Assembly: GCF_037038585.1 (NCBI RefSeq) | Contig: NC_092520.1 | Span: 148,923,104 to 148,987,103, forward strand | DNA: 64,000 nt | From: Patagioenas fasciata | Lineage: Eukaryota > Chordata > Aves > Columbiformes > Columbidae | Reading direction: 5' to 3' | Part shown: positions 13,335 to 26,700 of the stretch, piece by piece | How the letters are laid out: each line of letters opens with the position of its first letter | How positions within the stretch are numbered: position 1 is the stretch's first letter | The notes under the pieces: generated by a model | The model's database searches: none | Seen by the model: the letters and a program-made list of their open reading frames with translations, nothing else | Told to the model about the DNA's origin: nothing | Position numbers and translations under genes: made by a program

Positions 13335-15569
13335 GTGAGTGGTGTCTCTTTCTGCTCGGAGTGCAGGAAAGAAAAGTACAACCGAGAGGGAACGGGAGGT
13401 TTAAACCGGTGTTTTTGTTTGTTTGGGGGTTTTGTGTGTGTTGTTTGGTAGGGTTTGTTTGTTTGCTTGTTTGATTTCAGCAGTCGGTGTTTTGTGTTGA
13501 GCACGAGTTCATCCCGGAGCTCATCTCCAGTTCTGCTGCGGCGAAAAGACTTTTGCCGCCTGAAACAGTTTGACACGCGTGGTTCCTGCGCGCGGCGGTT
13601 TCCCCCCTTTTTCTTCAATTACTGGAGTTTAAAGGAGGTGCTGGCCGGGGGAAACGCCTCCCGCATTGTTGCAGACCCGTCCCGACAACTTTGACTTCCC
13701 AACCCCCCCCCTCTCCCCCAGCTTCCCGCAGACCCCAAAGTACGATTAAAGCCCCAAGTCTCAAGGAGGAAGCGCAGCCACCCTCCCGACGATTTAACTC
13801 CCAAAGCGGTCCTCGACTGCGGCGCGGGTTGCAGAAACCGGGCTGCACGGTATCGTTGCCGGGCCGCGGCTGCCCGGGCTCGCCACGCGGGCTGCGCGGC
13901 CGCGTCTCTGGCCGGTGCGGAGCGGAGCGGGTGGCGCAGGTGCGGCCGCCGGCGCTCCCCGCGCAGTCCCGCACCGCACACCTGTGGCGGCGGCGCGCAC
14001 AAGTTGGTGTCGGCAGAGGGGCGGGGAGCACGGTCGTTCCCGCGATTTCTCCTTCCCTGTGTTGCGCGGAGGGTGAGGGGTGCGGTTTTATTAATAGTTA
14101 TAACTAGGATTTGCAAAGGGGCCGGGGGTCTGTACACGCCCCGAGAGGGGGGAAACGTGCAGCTGTGGGCTAGCGTGACACGTGCTGCCTGTCGCACGGG
14201 TCGCGGCGTGTGGGGCCTTCCCCGCTCCGGCCGGCGCCCTGCCACCGGCGCGGTGCGCAGCGTTGCCGGCGTGGGGACGGTGCGGCGGGCGGCGATGGCG
14301 TCCGTACCGCTCCCGCAACACAGCGCGAGTGAAGGTCGCTCCCGGCCCCGGCAACGTGTGCCCGCGCCCGGCGCCAACAAGTTTCAACCGCTGTTTTCCA
14401 CGGGGTTTGCGCGGCGGCGGGGCGGCCGGCGTGCCCCCGGCGCGGCACGTAGGCAGCGCCCGGCTGCAGGGAAAACAAAGGGCTCGCATGTGCTGCGGGC
14501 GCCGCGGCTCCCCGGCGCGCCGGGGAAAAGCGCTCGTACGCGCGGAGGGGGTGGTTGCTGAGGCCCAGGGGGTGGGGGTATCGGTGGGGTAAAACTTGTC
14601 CTGCGGGGGACGGTGTTTTTTAGCGGCTGGCTGCCGGTTTTGGAGGACTTTGGAGGGTCGGTGAAACTTTGCACACGCGCTCCGCGGGGTACCACGCTGC
14701 GCGCACGGCGCTGGTATGCAAGGGCGTGCAGGCGAGCTCCGCCGATCGCCCCGGGGCTGCCGCAGACTCCCAGGCCCGGGGGAGTCTGTGTCGCCCCCGC
14801 CGCGGCGTGCCCGCATTGCTGGGAGGTCTGCGACGGCCCTCTGAAGTGCAACTGTTGCCATGTTTGAATTACGTCAGGGCCGAGCCATGAGGAACCAGCG
14901 CGGGGCGGCGGTACAGGACCGGACCGGGGGACGGCGGGAGGCAGCCGTCACCCTGCCGGGGCAGGGGTCGGGGTGCCCGGCGGAGCTGCTGCCGTTGCTG
15001 CTGCTCCCCCCCAGCCCCGCACCGCGCCGGATGGGGCGGCTGCACCGAAACCGCGTGGTGGGGCGGCGTTTGCAGCGCGGGGGCCGCCTCGCAGCGCCCA
15101 CCTCCCTCCGCGCTCGGGGCTTTCCTCCCTGGCGTGCCGCCTGCCCCTTCCTGTACTGTTTTAATTTATATAAATTTTTACGCATTTCGGATAGTTGAAC
15201 GCTTGGCAGCCCCGGGGAGGGCAGAGCAGGGGCTGCCCGCGTGGGTGCGTGTGTGTGTGCTCCCGCGGCTCCACCTGACCGGCGGGGCCGCCTGTGAAAG
15301 TAGGTCGTCCGCCCTGGGCGGGGGGTCTTTGTTCCCGGCGCTACCGCGCCTCCGCCCGCCGCGGTCCCCAGCCGCCCAGCGAGCCCGCCGGCGGTAACGG
15401 GCGGGAGCGGGGCGCCCGCCGTACAGGGGCCAGCGCTTCTCCCGCGCCATGCGGTGCTGGGCGGAAAGCGGCGACCGCCGCCTCCGGCCTCCCGCACGGC
15501 GCTCGTCTCAGGGGCTGCGGGAGCGGCGCGACCAGCCTCTACCTTTTCATGCATCTTTACCCACTATTT

Positions 15570-15595
15570 TATATATATATATATATATATATATT
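15570..15595. repeat. (TA)n microsatellite
   Basis: About 12-13 uninterrupted TA units lie at the 3' boundary of the CpG island, followed by AT-rich sequence. Confidence 0.95.
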
Positions 15596-15744
15596 TTAAT
15601 TATTTTTAACTTGCAGTTTTGCGCCAGGGCAATGCTCCCAGTCGCGCTCTCGTATTCATGAGGTAAAAGTTGCCGCCTCCTCTCCGTCTCCGGCGGTGTG
15701 TAGCTAAAGGCATTTAAAGGGACCTGCCAGACCTGTTGTTTACT

Positions 15745-15819
15745 CGGATGCGCTTCGGCGCAGCGAGCGGGGCTGAATCCTACCCACCCCGGGGCTTCCC
15801 CGGCAGCTCTCTCCTGGCG
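15745..15819 (+). other. SINHCAF: Possible alternative SINHCAF first exon
   Basis: A GC-rich stretch ends at a consensus donor, CTGGCG|GTGAGTGC, with GT at 15,820. A TTTAAAGG box at about 15,712-15,719 lies some 30-40 bp upstream of a plausible start. This would give a second promoter at the 3' edge of the CpG island. It rests only on donor and box patterns, so confidence is low. Confidence 0.25.
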
Positions 15820-18211
15820 GTGAGTGCCTTGGTTCACGCTACAAAGAGCCTTGTCCCCATCAGTCTCCTGATGGGCAGTCCTTTGGACTTCAATAACCAT
15901 CTCAACTGCAAAAAAGTTTGGAGCTGCAGTTCTGCAGGCAGCTGGGGAAGGATGCTGCCCCTCAGCCTGCTGCTGTGTGCCCAAAACATGTGTCTCCTGG
16001 CTGGGCTGAAGGGCCCCTGCACTGTCCCATCCTGAGTGGGGACAGGAGAGGAGAAAGCCTGGTGTCCTGAATTGAGCTCAGAACTATAACAGCATTGCAC
16101 TTGTGGAGGCCGAGTAACATGCTTGAACACACCCTAGCTGTAATGCTCTCTTTTTCCTTTTAAATTTTAAGTCAGTGCTGTTGGAAGGTGGTAGGTTGGC
16201 AACCATGGAGATGTCTGTTTAACCCTTTTACAAGGCAAGCCAGGAGGATGACAAGTTCCTCAGCAAACCCCTTTTATTACTGTGTGTTTGCTTCCAAAGG
16301 TGAGACTGTTTTTAAACAGCCATGTGCAGGGCGTGTGCTGCGGAAACCCCTCTTGCCCCAGTCTGCGCATGGCCAGATTCGCTGTGTAGTTTACAGCTTT
16401 TTTAAAATAAAGATAAAAAGATTGCGTGAACCCTGCAGTGTAGGGGCAGGCAGTGAACTGGAGGCCTTTCTGCTGACAGCAGTGAATACTGAGCTCCTTT
16501 GGCACCCAGGTGAATTCCAGGTTTCTTGGGATCTGTGGTAGAAAATCAGAAGGTAATAAGTCGTGGGTTTTTCAAACACACCCACAGGCATGCAGCATCC
16601 AGCTCCCACCGAAAGTAGGTGGGATTGAGCGCCAAAGCCTCTGGGAAAAATTCCTCCTCACTTTTCTCCCAGCCCAGAGATTTGCAAAGAAGAGCTAATT
16701 GCGTTTGCACTCTTTCCTTTAAAAAGAAGATACTGCTGACTTCTTAGTAGAAGATGATGTTAAAAATGCTGATAAACTCACACAGGTTAAAAATAACATT
16801 AAAACTGTGACGGTTTAATGTCTTACTCATGCTGAACAGCTCTTTCTGTGAAACAAAACTTCTGCTTTGCATTGATTCTTAACACCTGATGCTTTGTACC
16901 TCTTTCATAAAGACGGGAATTATACACACAGTCCCACTTGACAACCAACTTCCTCAGACTTCCACACCTTGTAGCACTTGCTTTTTGACAGAAAGCAGCA
17001 GCTAGTGAGCTGGGGCTTGAAAACTGAGTGGCTAGGCAGAATGTACACTCAAGACTCCATTCCATAGCTCAAGCTGTAGAATGTGCTCAGTCCAAAGTCC
17101 AAGTGAAGTGACCAGTAATGTTACTTAAGGACATGGAAATGTACCCTTTTTAATGAAGTCACTTTAGCTGTTCAGCCAAATAATTTCTACTGCTTCTCTT
17201 CAAATCCCCATCAGGTATGTTACCCTCTTTTTAAAAACAAGCAAATAAGAAACCCCAAACTATTCAGTGTCTCATGATCTGAAGTGTCTGTGATGCTTTA
17301 TCAGTAGCAGGTGGCTGCAGACAGACAGCATTATAACAGCTGCAGTGACTGTACTCAGATAAGCATCGCAGGCTGAACTCCAGCTCTTGCTTGGGAACAT
17401 CCCAGGTTTTCCTTGCAGGGCTCCAGCTCAGGCTGAGCATGGTGTTAGTTATGCAGTAGGAGTTGGAGAGGGGGTGGGAAAGTCCTCTTTCAAGATGGAA
17501 TGTCTGCAGGTGAGATAGGTTTGGGATTTTTTATTTTCCCCCTCCTATGCAAATCTTACTGATTACTGTTTTCATGCTTTGGCATATCCCTTCTGGAGCA
17601 CTAACCGCGTGACAGTTTAGAGGAATGAGCAAGTAGCTTAGCCTTTCACTTCTTTTGTCTAAATGGGTTAGGTACCTATTTCCCACTGAAGATCAGCAGG
17701 TAATTAGGTCCCTTTGTGGCTTGACTCCTTCTCAGAACTTCACTGAGAACAGCTTGTGACCCCATCGGGATGATGTGGAGGCTCAAACATGGGAAAGAAA
17801 TGTCCAGTTTGATTTTTTTTCTTAATGTGTGCTTAGTAGTTGCTGCCATTCACATCTGGTGTGTTAAGAGTGCACTGCAGCACTGAGGGCACAACAGTAG
17901 CTGTGGACAACTATCAGCAAAAGAGCGAGTTATTTTGGCAGAGAAAAGATTCCTGAAGATGTAGTTTTGACCTTTTACTGGTTTTGCTCAAGTGAAAACT
18001 CCACAGGATGCTGTTTCATTCAGATGTGCTTGGGCTGTAGAGGCCAAATACAGCTTTCTTCCGAATAAAGTTGAGTAGAGAGAGGAAGGGAAGTAGAAGG
18101 AAAATCTGAGGATATAGGGAACCAGAGGAGTGTACAGTACACACAATTTTAAGGTTATGGTTGTTGGAAATTAGTCACTGTGTTTTGAGCTGTAAGGGCA
18201 GATGACAGTGT

Positions 18212-18233
18212 AAAAAAAAAAAAAAAAAAAAAA
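18212..18233 (+). repeat. Poly(A) run in intron 1
   Basis: 22 consecutive A residues. No adjacent retroelement body is recognisable. Confidence 0.95.
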
Positions 18234-21200
18234 GATTTTTCAAATACTGAAGTTTGCATTTCCTTATGACTCCAATTAGCTCAGTCTCTTCATTGGAGCA
18301 TTCTGGCTTTGGGCATATTAAAATGTGGCTTGCTGGGGTCCAATTTTAACTTCTATTCCAAAGTTTCTTTTTGCAGCATGTGAACTCAGGGGAGGTATGT
18401 TTACATTGAGTCTCTGATATAGATCAGCTCCTCTGTTGATGTACAATTTTCTGTCCTACAGTTGATTTTCAGTAGAGGTATTGCGGTTTATTTCAGCAGA
18501 GGGACAGGCCCAAGAATTTATTAGTGAGACAGGCAACTCTGCTTCTGGCGCCATAGACAGCTCTGGAAGCCTTTTTCGTGTGTGTGCATGTGCCTGGGTG
18601 TATGCACTTGCATATGTAAAATCCAGAGCACGTATATTCTTTCTATAGTAAGGCATTTATTTCTTTTCATTTAAAAAAAAAAGTACCATTTTGGCTACGT
18701 TTCTTAGTTCCAGTGAAATGCTACAGAGATGAGCATGGTGAGATTCTTACTGACAGGAACCGGCTGCATCAGCATATGTAGGCTGGATCATATTTTTTGT
18801 AGCCCCACTTCAGGAAGGCTGTGCTGAGTCTGTTTTGTACATAGAAGGGAAAAATCAAATTACTTTCAGGCATTCTCCTCCTCTCTGACAATGTACTGGC
18901 AATTTCAAGTTGCACAAAGGGTGAATGATTCAGAGATGGGAAGAGAGGAAGGTATTGAGTAGTTGGACTGGCATCCCTCTGCTCTCCCATAACCCCAGGG
19001 AATGTTTCTTTTTCAGCTTTGCAAGAAGCAGGTGAGCATGTTCCTTCCAACTGGCCTGATAATTGCGTTACAAAGAGAGACATGCCTGCCTTCTAGGAAT
19101 TCCTTCCTTTCTATTATAAAGGGTTTTCATTCTTCTTGGGTGATCAGAAAGAATGCAGAAGGAATTTGGAAGGGCAAATGAAAGTGGCTCGGCTTTTTTC
19201 TGTTTTAAAATTCAAGAGTTCAGAAGTCCTTCCTTAGCTTGAAAACTTAATGAGCATCTGAAGTAATACCTCCTTTTAATTTAAATCATCACATAAATTT
19301 TGCTAAGAAAACTAAGCACCAGATTCCAGTCCTGACAGGTAACGAAAGCATGAAACCATATTCACACACACGTGATGCACGCTGCTTTGTACCAGCCTTT
19401 CACAAATGTAATGAGTAGGGTGTGGTGGTTTGTTTTTTTTAATTTCCCACCTACTTTACTGTTCCCCGCTTGACCCCAAATTTTTTTGCAAGACAAGTCC
19501 CTCTTTTTGATGCTATTTTTCCGAAAGTGGAAGGGCAGAGGGATGGAAAGAACTTGTTCCTGCAGTTTTTTCTGAGTTCATTCAAGTTGCTTACCAGTTG
19601 TTTAAAGCAGAACTTAGGGGAATAGCAACTTTTGCAGGGAGACCAGTGAGGAGGAGGAGAAGGATTGCTTTTCCCCTGGCTTGGGGGAATACCACTCCCC
19701 TTCTAATGCAGGTAAATCTCCATTTCTGCAGAGTGACAAATACACTCTCCCAGGATTTATGGTTCTTTGCTGTTGAGTTATCCCTTTCACTTCTGCGCAA
19801 CTGCTGATTTAAAAATGTCGTGTATTTCAATAAAGTGCTTTAACTTGGCAAAATTATCTTGTGTAATGTGTTTTAACTTCTGTGAAGCTACATTCCTACT
19901 TACCGGCTTTTTATCTTTCCAAATTTTGCAGGCTTAAACTTTCACGTCTAAGATTCAGGTGTTAACAGTAGCTGGCAGTCTAACACCCTGGTTCTGATTT
20001 GAGATATAAATTGCAAAGCTTTCAAGTTAAACCTTTTAAAGGACTTAGTCGTATGTACTTCTAAGTACACTTAAGTCTATAGAAATGTAGTGTCAACTCC
20101 AGCACCACACACACAATTATGGTTTAGAATGGAAGCTGAGACAGAGAGCTTTAAGTTTAGCAGTGCTGATAGGTACTTCTAGACTCAAATGCTTCTACAT
20201 TCGCTATTAAGCTCTCCAGCTGACAGAATATTTAGTATATAATGGTCAAATGGCAGCTGCTTGGGATTAAATGGAAGGCGTCAGTCCAGTTACACATTTA
20301 TAACTGCACTTTGATGCAGTTGTCAGAGAAATGTGTTTTGCTTGTGGTTTTGCTGCTAGCTCTTCCCCATTCAGGCATGATATATGGTAATACCATTGCT
20401 GACCATTCATCAAGTGGGAAACAGATGGCACTAGTTTCCCTTCTATTGAGAGATTGTGTTGAAAGGCTGCTTCTGTGAGAATGGCAACAACAATGCAAAA
20501 CAAAATATTTTCAGAATATTCATGTCTGATGCCAGCCTTTGCCAGAAGATTAATTGTAAAACATGCATCTTGGTCTCACTGTGGTATAAATCCCAGCTAG
20601 TGACAGAGATGGTCTCATGAGCGTCTGGATTAGTGGGAGAAACTGGGTTACAAAGTAAATAAAATTGTAGAGATCAGTTCTGTGTCTTGCCCTGTAACAG
20701 TCAAAGTGTTCTTGCTGCTGAAGTTTTGTGTCTGCAGTTAGTCTTTGACTTTCCAAAGAAAAGCACCAGGCTGTGGACTTAGTGCTGGGGTAGTCAAGCA
20801 AAATCTAAAATCACTATTTGGTAGCTGACAATGCCCAAGTGAATGTGCTGTTGGATCTCCAGAGGCTTGTTAAACACTGTGTCCTCAAGAGAAGACAGTG
20901 TCTCTTGAAGGAGCACATAAGATGCCAAGAAACAAAATAGGTACTCTGAAGTATTTGCCTAGGCACTCTGTTTATTTGTCTTTACGATCCAGGGATGCTA
21001 ACCTGATTCGGTTGTGCATTCAAGTTGATTTGTGAAGTGTCCCTGAAAGCGTACCTAAGCAGAGGCAGAGCGTAGTTCTAACTGTCCCTCAACAAACCCA
21101 TTCAGCAGGTCACTCACTGGTTGTGTACCTTATTTTACCTACTACAGTTGCTCCTGGCCTTCAGGCTAATACTGTGATAATAGAGCAAATGGTCTCCTAA

Positions 21201-23779
21201 GAGGCCGGGCAGCATTTGGGGTGACTTTGCTGGACATTTGCACAAATCATCCTTGTGAGAACTCAGCCCTAGGTGAGCTCCTTGCGCTGTAAGTGTGCAC
21301 AGCAGAAGGGAATACAGCACTTAAAGCTTGCGGCAAAGAGCACGAGTTGGGACAAGAGGGAAGGAAAGACCTATCTGCTCCGTCTCCCTCTTAACAAGTT
21401 CCTTTCTGTCAACAGGCTCTGCAAGGGGGTTGGTCAATACAAGCTTTTTGGGGAGTTGACTTGTGTCTTTCTACATGTTTGTGGGGTCGTAATTGCAAGG
21501 AGACACAACCTCAGGGGGCACCAAGTTGGTCTTACAATATGATATGCTAGACAGAAATGTAAACATGTATGCTTTCAGCTGGATATGGATTCCTTAATGC
21601 ATTTCTTGTAAGAGTATTAACCAACAATATTATTATTTTGCTTTTCCGTTGTTCTCAGGAGCCTGGGAACCTTGCGTGTTTATTTTGCAGTGCTGCCATG
21701 CTCTGATCTTTCCCTTTTGGGGGTGGGGGATTGTATTTTTACCTCTGTGTGGAAGGCTGTGACTAGGACTGGGTAGTTTACTAGCTTTTACTGTGGTCCT
21801 GCAAAAATACTTGGGATTTTTTTCCATCACGTGCAGTCTCTGTCAGTAAGGTAAGCATGATACTAGATATGGGTCATTTTGTGGAAGCATATTTTTGAAC
21901 TCATCTGAAACTGCTTTTCAAATTATTTTATTGTTGTAATGATGTGGCAAGTCTGTAGACTAAAGACTTCAGGTTAATTTTCTCTGTCTCTCTGGAGGAT
22001 GTTAGGATTATGTTCCTTATCTTCCTGCAGCTGGAAGATTTGGGGACACATCCCTATGCCTGATACATTGACCAGTAACCCAAGTTGGGTTGCTGGGACT
22101 TGACAGTCCCTGGGACTGAGAAGTGACTGGGAGTTCTCTCTCACCAGACTTGTCCACAAATTATGGAGATGCTGCTCTCCCAAAAGTCCTGCCTGAGCTG
22201 CTACTGGGTATTTGAGCAGCATTTGTGGGGAGAAGAGGTAGTTTGCTGTTTGCTTCTACAAGTATTTAACAACTTGCCCTTTTGTTAAGGGGAGAGGGGG
22301 AAATCTTGTGTTATTTCTATGGCTGTAGTTTTAAATTTTTGAAAAGCAGAAGTTCTCAGCAGTGGATTCCTGTTCTCAGGGAGCTTCCTGGAGCCTGTCT
22401 CCTCTCTGAGAAGTTAGCGTGTGATAAGCAGCAGAGCTTGCTGCTTGCTTCCTGCAGCAGGTGGTTGTGGCAAATCTTGCACTGTGGTCTGTTTGAAAGA
22501 GAACACCTTGGAACAGTCCCTACCTGTGTGTATAAGACAAATGCTGTGTGGCCTGCGAGGACTTGCTATGTGTCCAGGCCCAGCGCCAGGAAAGCACCAG
22601 CTTTGCTCAGTTGCTGGTTTGGTTTTTTGAAGTTCTGTGGGAGCTCCGTTCGCTCTGACAGCTTCTCATGCCGTGTCAGACTATGTCTAACAGGAGTCTG
22701 TGCTGGGGTGTAACTGGGGCCTGGGAAGAACTGATTTGGTGGTGTGGACATCGTGTGTTGAAGGGGTCTTTGTTGTGGTGACTGCAGTAAATCCACTTGT
22801 AACTGACTTTAAAAGTTTCTGCCTGGAAAAGTCCTCCACTGAGAGTTACCTGCTCTGATAGCAAAGCCCAGCCTGTGTGTACTGAAAAGGATACACAGAC
22901 CCCCATGAGCAGCGTGGCTTTTGGCTTTCTGAGCTGATGGTTGAGGAACAGTTTCCCAATAAATGCAGCACCTTTTGCTCCGGCGTCATTGGCGATGGCT
23001 GGAATATGTGGTAAGCGCCCCAGGATCCTGCTCCCAGTCCCTTTTCTCTCTGGGTTTTCTTCCCATGGTGAGAGCAGGGTGGGGAAGGCGGGAGGGCAAG
23101 AACTGAGCCTGTGCTGACACGGCGCTGGGATGCTCACCCAGACCTGAGAGTCAAGCAGTGCTTCTGGGTCCCGCGGTGCAGAGGTGGCCACGGAGGGCTG
23201 GGTGGGACCCCACCCTCCTGCTTTTAGAGTGGCTTTTCAGGTATGTCTGCCCTGCAGCCTAGGGGTATGACTGCAGCTCATTTAAAACAACTCCTCCTCA
23301 CTTTTCAGCAAAATTTGTCAGGGATGTTTCCAGCAAACACGGGTGGTGATGACGAGGTAGTTCCAGTGACCTAGGGTTCAGCTGCCAGCTGCTTACCCAG
23401 GGGCTTGGGCAGGGTCCCCCAGTCTGCCCCACCACATACATGGGGCTTTCATTAACCGAGTCTGCTGCACTCACACCTCTGGATTGTGGTGTTGTAGATG
23501 TGCCCTTAGAGTAGAATTGTGCAGTAAATGAGCTTGTCTTGAGTCCTGCTGGGTATTGCTTAATATTCCAGCTGTTGTTAATTGTTTGTTAATTATTTTT
23601 ATAAGTGTATTGCATGTGTATCTGTTCTTCAGGGGCAATGCAGAATAGAGCTATTGCCTAATCTAGCAGTTTGCCATCCTGAATTATAATTTACTTTTGA
23701 TTTGCCCAGTGAATTGCCCAGGTTTTTCTTTTATTATCTACCAGTGATGAGTAACACCAGTTCCTGTTTGTTTTCACAG

Positions 23780-26700
23780 GCCACAGCTGGGAGGAAAAGA
23801 TGTTTGGCTTTCACAAACCGAAGATGTATCGGAGTATAGAGGGCTGCTGTATTTGCAGAGCTAAATCTTCCAGTTCTCGTTTCACTGACAGCAAACGTTA
23901 TGAAAAGGATTTCCAGAATTGTTTTGGGTAAGATTCTTCCTTTAATCAACATCGTGGTCAGTCATAGTGTTAACCTCCAAGCCACAAACCTGATGCGCTC
24001 TTGCTTTGAGAGACTCTGAAGATTCAAGAATGTTAATGAAAATTCGATGGATGAATATTTAGCAGTTCCAGCAGGTTTTATGCACAGTACCTTCATTCAG
24101 GTGTTGGTGCCTTCATTCAAATACAGTGTATCAAGATGTTATTAAAACTTCTCATTGGAAACCCATTCTGATGAAAAGTGAGCATTAAGTGTTTGGCTTT
24201 CCAGTTGGGCAATGTTGCACATAGTGTTACTTGAAAACATTGGTAGGCAAAACTATAAATACCCATGATTTCTTACACCTAGCTGTTGTGACCTATTAAC
24301 TTTTAAAAATACTTTCTAAGAACTTTGAAATTCTGTATAGACCTGTGTCCCTGAGATGTCAGCGACGTAAATTCTTCTGTGATAGCTTCTACTTTTTTTT
24401 TTACTGTATTTATTTTGATTTTTTTTTTTATGAGGCAGTAAGATTTTCTCCTGCTTATTCTGTGGTTTTCCATGAAATTATTTCCCCTGGAAAACATCTG
24501 TGTTGTCGATAAATGTTTTCTGCTTTTTTTTCTTCCAGTCTTGTTGGATTACCTCTCATCAAAATCTTGGGCCCAGTTGGAACTTTCATGCATCAGATTA
24601 AAAGCTATATATACGTATCAGTATTGCTACTCTTGTCTGAAGTTCATAACTTCGTATGTGTAAATCTTTGCAATCTTTAGAAATATTTCCCTCTCCCTTT
24701 TTCTAGAAACACTCTTTTCATGCACAGCTTTATAGTGCTTTGTGTTTACCATGGATTTTTGTACATAAATCTGGTGCTGACAGTTTTCGTTGTTGTATTT
24801 CTTGGTGACTGTCCTTGCCAGTGGAAAGACTGTATGAAAACAAATTGCTTTTTTTTGAACTACGGTAAAGAAGCTTGTAGTATACCAGAGCCTTTGGTCT
24901 TGTGCTATCTGAAATATGTTTGCCAATGTAAAAATGTAGTCTTTAACACTGAGCCTGCCCCGTTCATCTATAAATGCTTCAAAGTCTTCCCATTTAAATG
25001 ACTGAAAAATTCTACAGTTCTATTTGTTCTACAGTTCCAAATTCTACAATTCTGTCCCCTGTATATTTCTTTTAGTGTGAAGTAGCAGTAGCGTTGATTT
25101 ATGGAGAAAACATGTTAAAGCAAGCAAGTATTGCTGTCATTCCAGTGACTGCTGTTTCTGAAACCTTATCCTACTCTTATGCAGGAGCATGTTGGCTGGT
25201 ATTTGTTACTCATCCTTGAAGTCCTGTGAGAAAGTTAGGAGCTGAATAAGCTTTTGTCAGATCTCTGAGGTCTGTTCCCAAACGCACATTCAAGGTGTAT
25301 GATTACTCCTCCTCCCTCCCTCTTCATTCAAACCAGCCAACCCGCTGGAACTGTGCGTTGGTTTTGGTATTTTGGTTTGGTTTTTTGCTGTGTGACTTTT
25401 TTTTTCGTTTGCTTTTGTTTGCTTTTTTGGGGGAGAGGAATGTTTGTTTAAGGGAAAAAAAACAACCAACTGAAGGTGATGAGACTGTTTTCAGTACCCC
25501 TCTGGAGGCAGATCACAACACCTTGTACTTCTATATGGAAGAAAGCTTTCCGAAAGTCAGGCCTGGTCTTTAAACGGCAGTGTTTGAGCACCCCAGATTA
25601 ATTGTAATGCCTGAAAACCAGAACTTGAGAACCCTTCTTTTCCAACAATTTTTATGCTTCTTGCTGCTGTCAAAGTGGGGGGTGCTTTTATTAACTGTTG
25701 TAAAGTGATTTTTGCTTTTGTTTTCACCAGGCTCCATGAGGCCCGCTCAGGAGATATTTGCAATGCATGTGTCCTTTTGGTGAAAAGATGGAAAAAATTG
25801 CCAGCAGGATCAAAAAAAAACTGGAATCACGTTAGTCAATTATTTATTTCTTCTCTGCCCCAAAACAAACTCATCCCTGTCTTTAGTCCATCCTGCTAGA
25901 GAGGGAGGTGCTGGCAAGGGTTTGGGATTTGCTGTTTCCATCACACTCTCCCTTCCCATCCTCAGCATCTCTAAATCCTTCCTGAAGTATTTCCTGTTAC
26001 CTGGCTTTTCTCTGTCACTTGCACCTTTGGTTTACATGCCGATGGTGATTGTGCAAGCCCAGGATGGAGTCACAGGCTAATCTACCTTGTAATTCGTTGT
26101 TTTCACAAGCTCATAACTTTGTCCAAAAGTCTCCTATGATATTCAAAACATTTCAAGTTTGGCCTCTGTCCAAAATTGGTTGCTCTTCTTTGGTTTGGTT
26201 TTTTTAATAGTTTGAACAAGCAAGGTGACTTGCTCAAGCAACACATAAATCAATGTCGTTTAGTCAGATAATTACAATGACTAATATCTTGCAGCTATTC
26301 CCCCTCATATATTCTGTTTTGATACATCTAATTCAGTTTAGGCCTAGGGCTGGGAAGATGAGCAGGATTCTTTTTGTATTTTATAACCTTTATTCGGGAA
26401 GCCTTGATGGTAATGAGAGCCAGAACTATGGTTATTACTACCACTAGCTTTATTCAGAAGTTAAATTGATGAAAGTTTTGAAAAATGCCAGGGCAAATGC
26501 TTGGCAGACACTCTGAACTGAACTTGTATTGGCATAAACAACTGCTTTACACCAAACCGAATTTGTCAAAAATATAAAGAAGGCAAAAGTTGAACTGAAT
26601 ATGCTTTTTAAATGAGTTTGCTGCCTTTTCCTGCAGATTCAGCCTCTTGCAAACCTGATCTAAATGAACCATATGAGTGTTGGTGCACAGAAGTGCCTTT

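Larger units (their letters stand above)
12650..15560. promoter_or_regulatory. SINHCAF: SINHCAF CpG-island promoter region
   Basis: About 2.9 kb is strongly GC- and CpG-rich, unlike the AT-rich flanks. Visible elements are a palindromic NRF1-type core GCGCATGCGC at 13,167-13,176, a CRE-like GTCGTCAC near 13,043, a TGACGTAA-type site in inverse orientation near 14,870 (ATTACGTCAG), and many GC boxes. I see no strong TATA box at the presumed start, as is usual for a broad housekeeping promoter. Long ORFs within it on the minus strand are best read as a GC-bias artefact. Confidence 0.8.
13335..23779 (+). other. SINHCAF: SINHCAF intron 1
   Basis: An intron of about 10.4 kb runs between the inferred exon 1 donor and the clear acceptor TTTTCACAG at 23,771-23,779. 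It contains the rest of the CpG island, a TA microsatellite and a 22-base A run. I recognise no CR1, LTR or MITE in it. ORFs within it look like noise. Confidence 0.6.

Noticed and set aside
13619-15554. Three long minus-strand ORFs (253, 256 and 226 codons) in the SINHCAF CpG island
   Set aside because: Low-complexity Arg/Ala/Pro/Gly content, overlapping open frames on both strands and no family motifs. Stop codons are simply rare in such GC-rich DNA.
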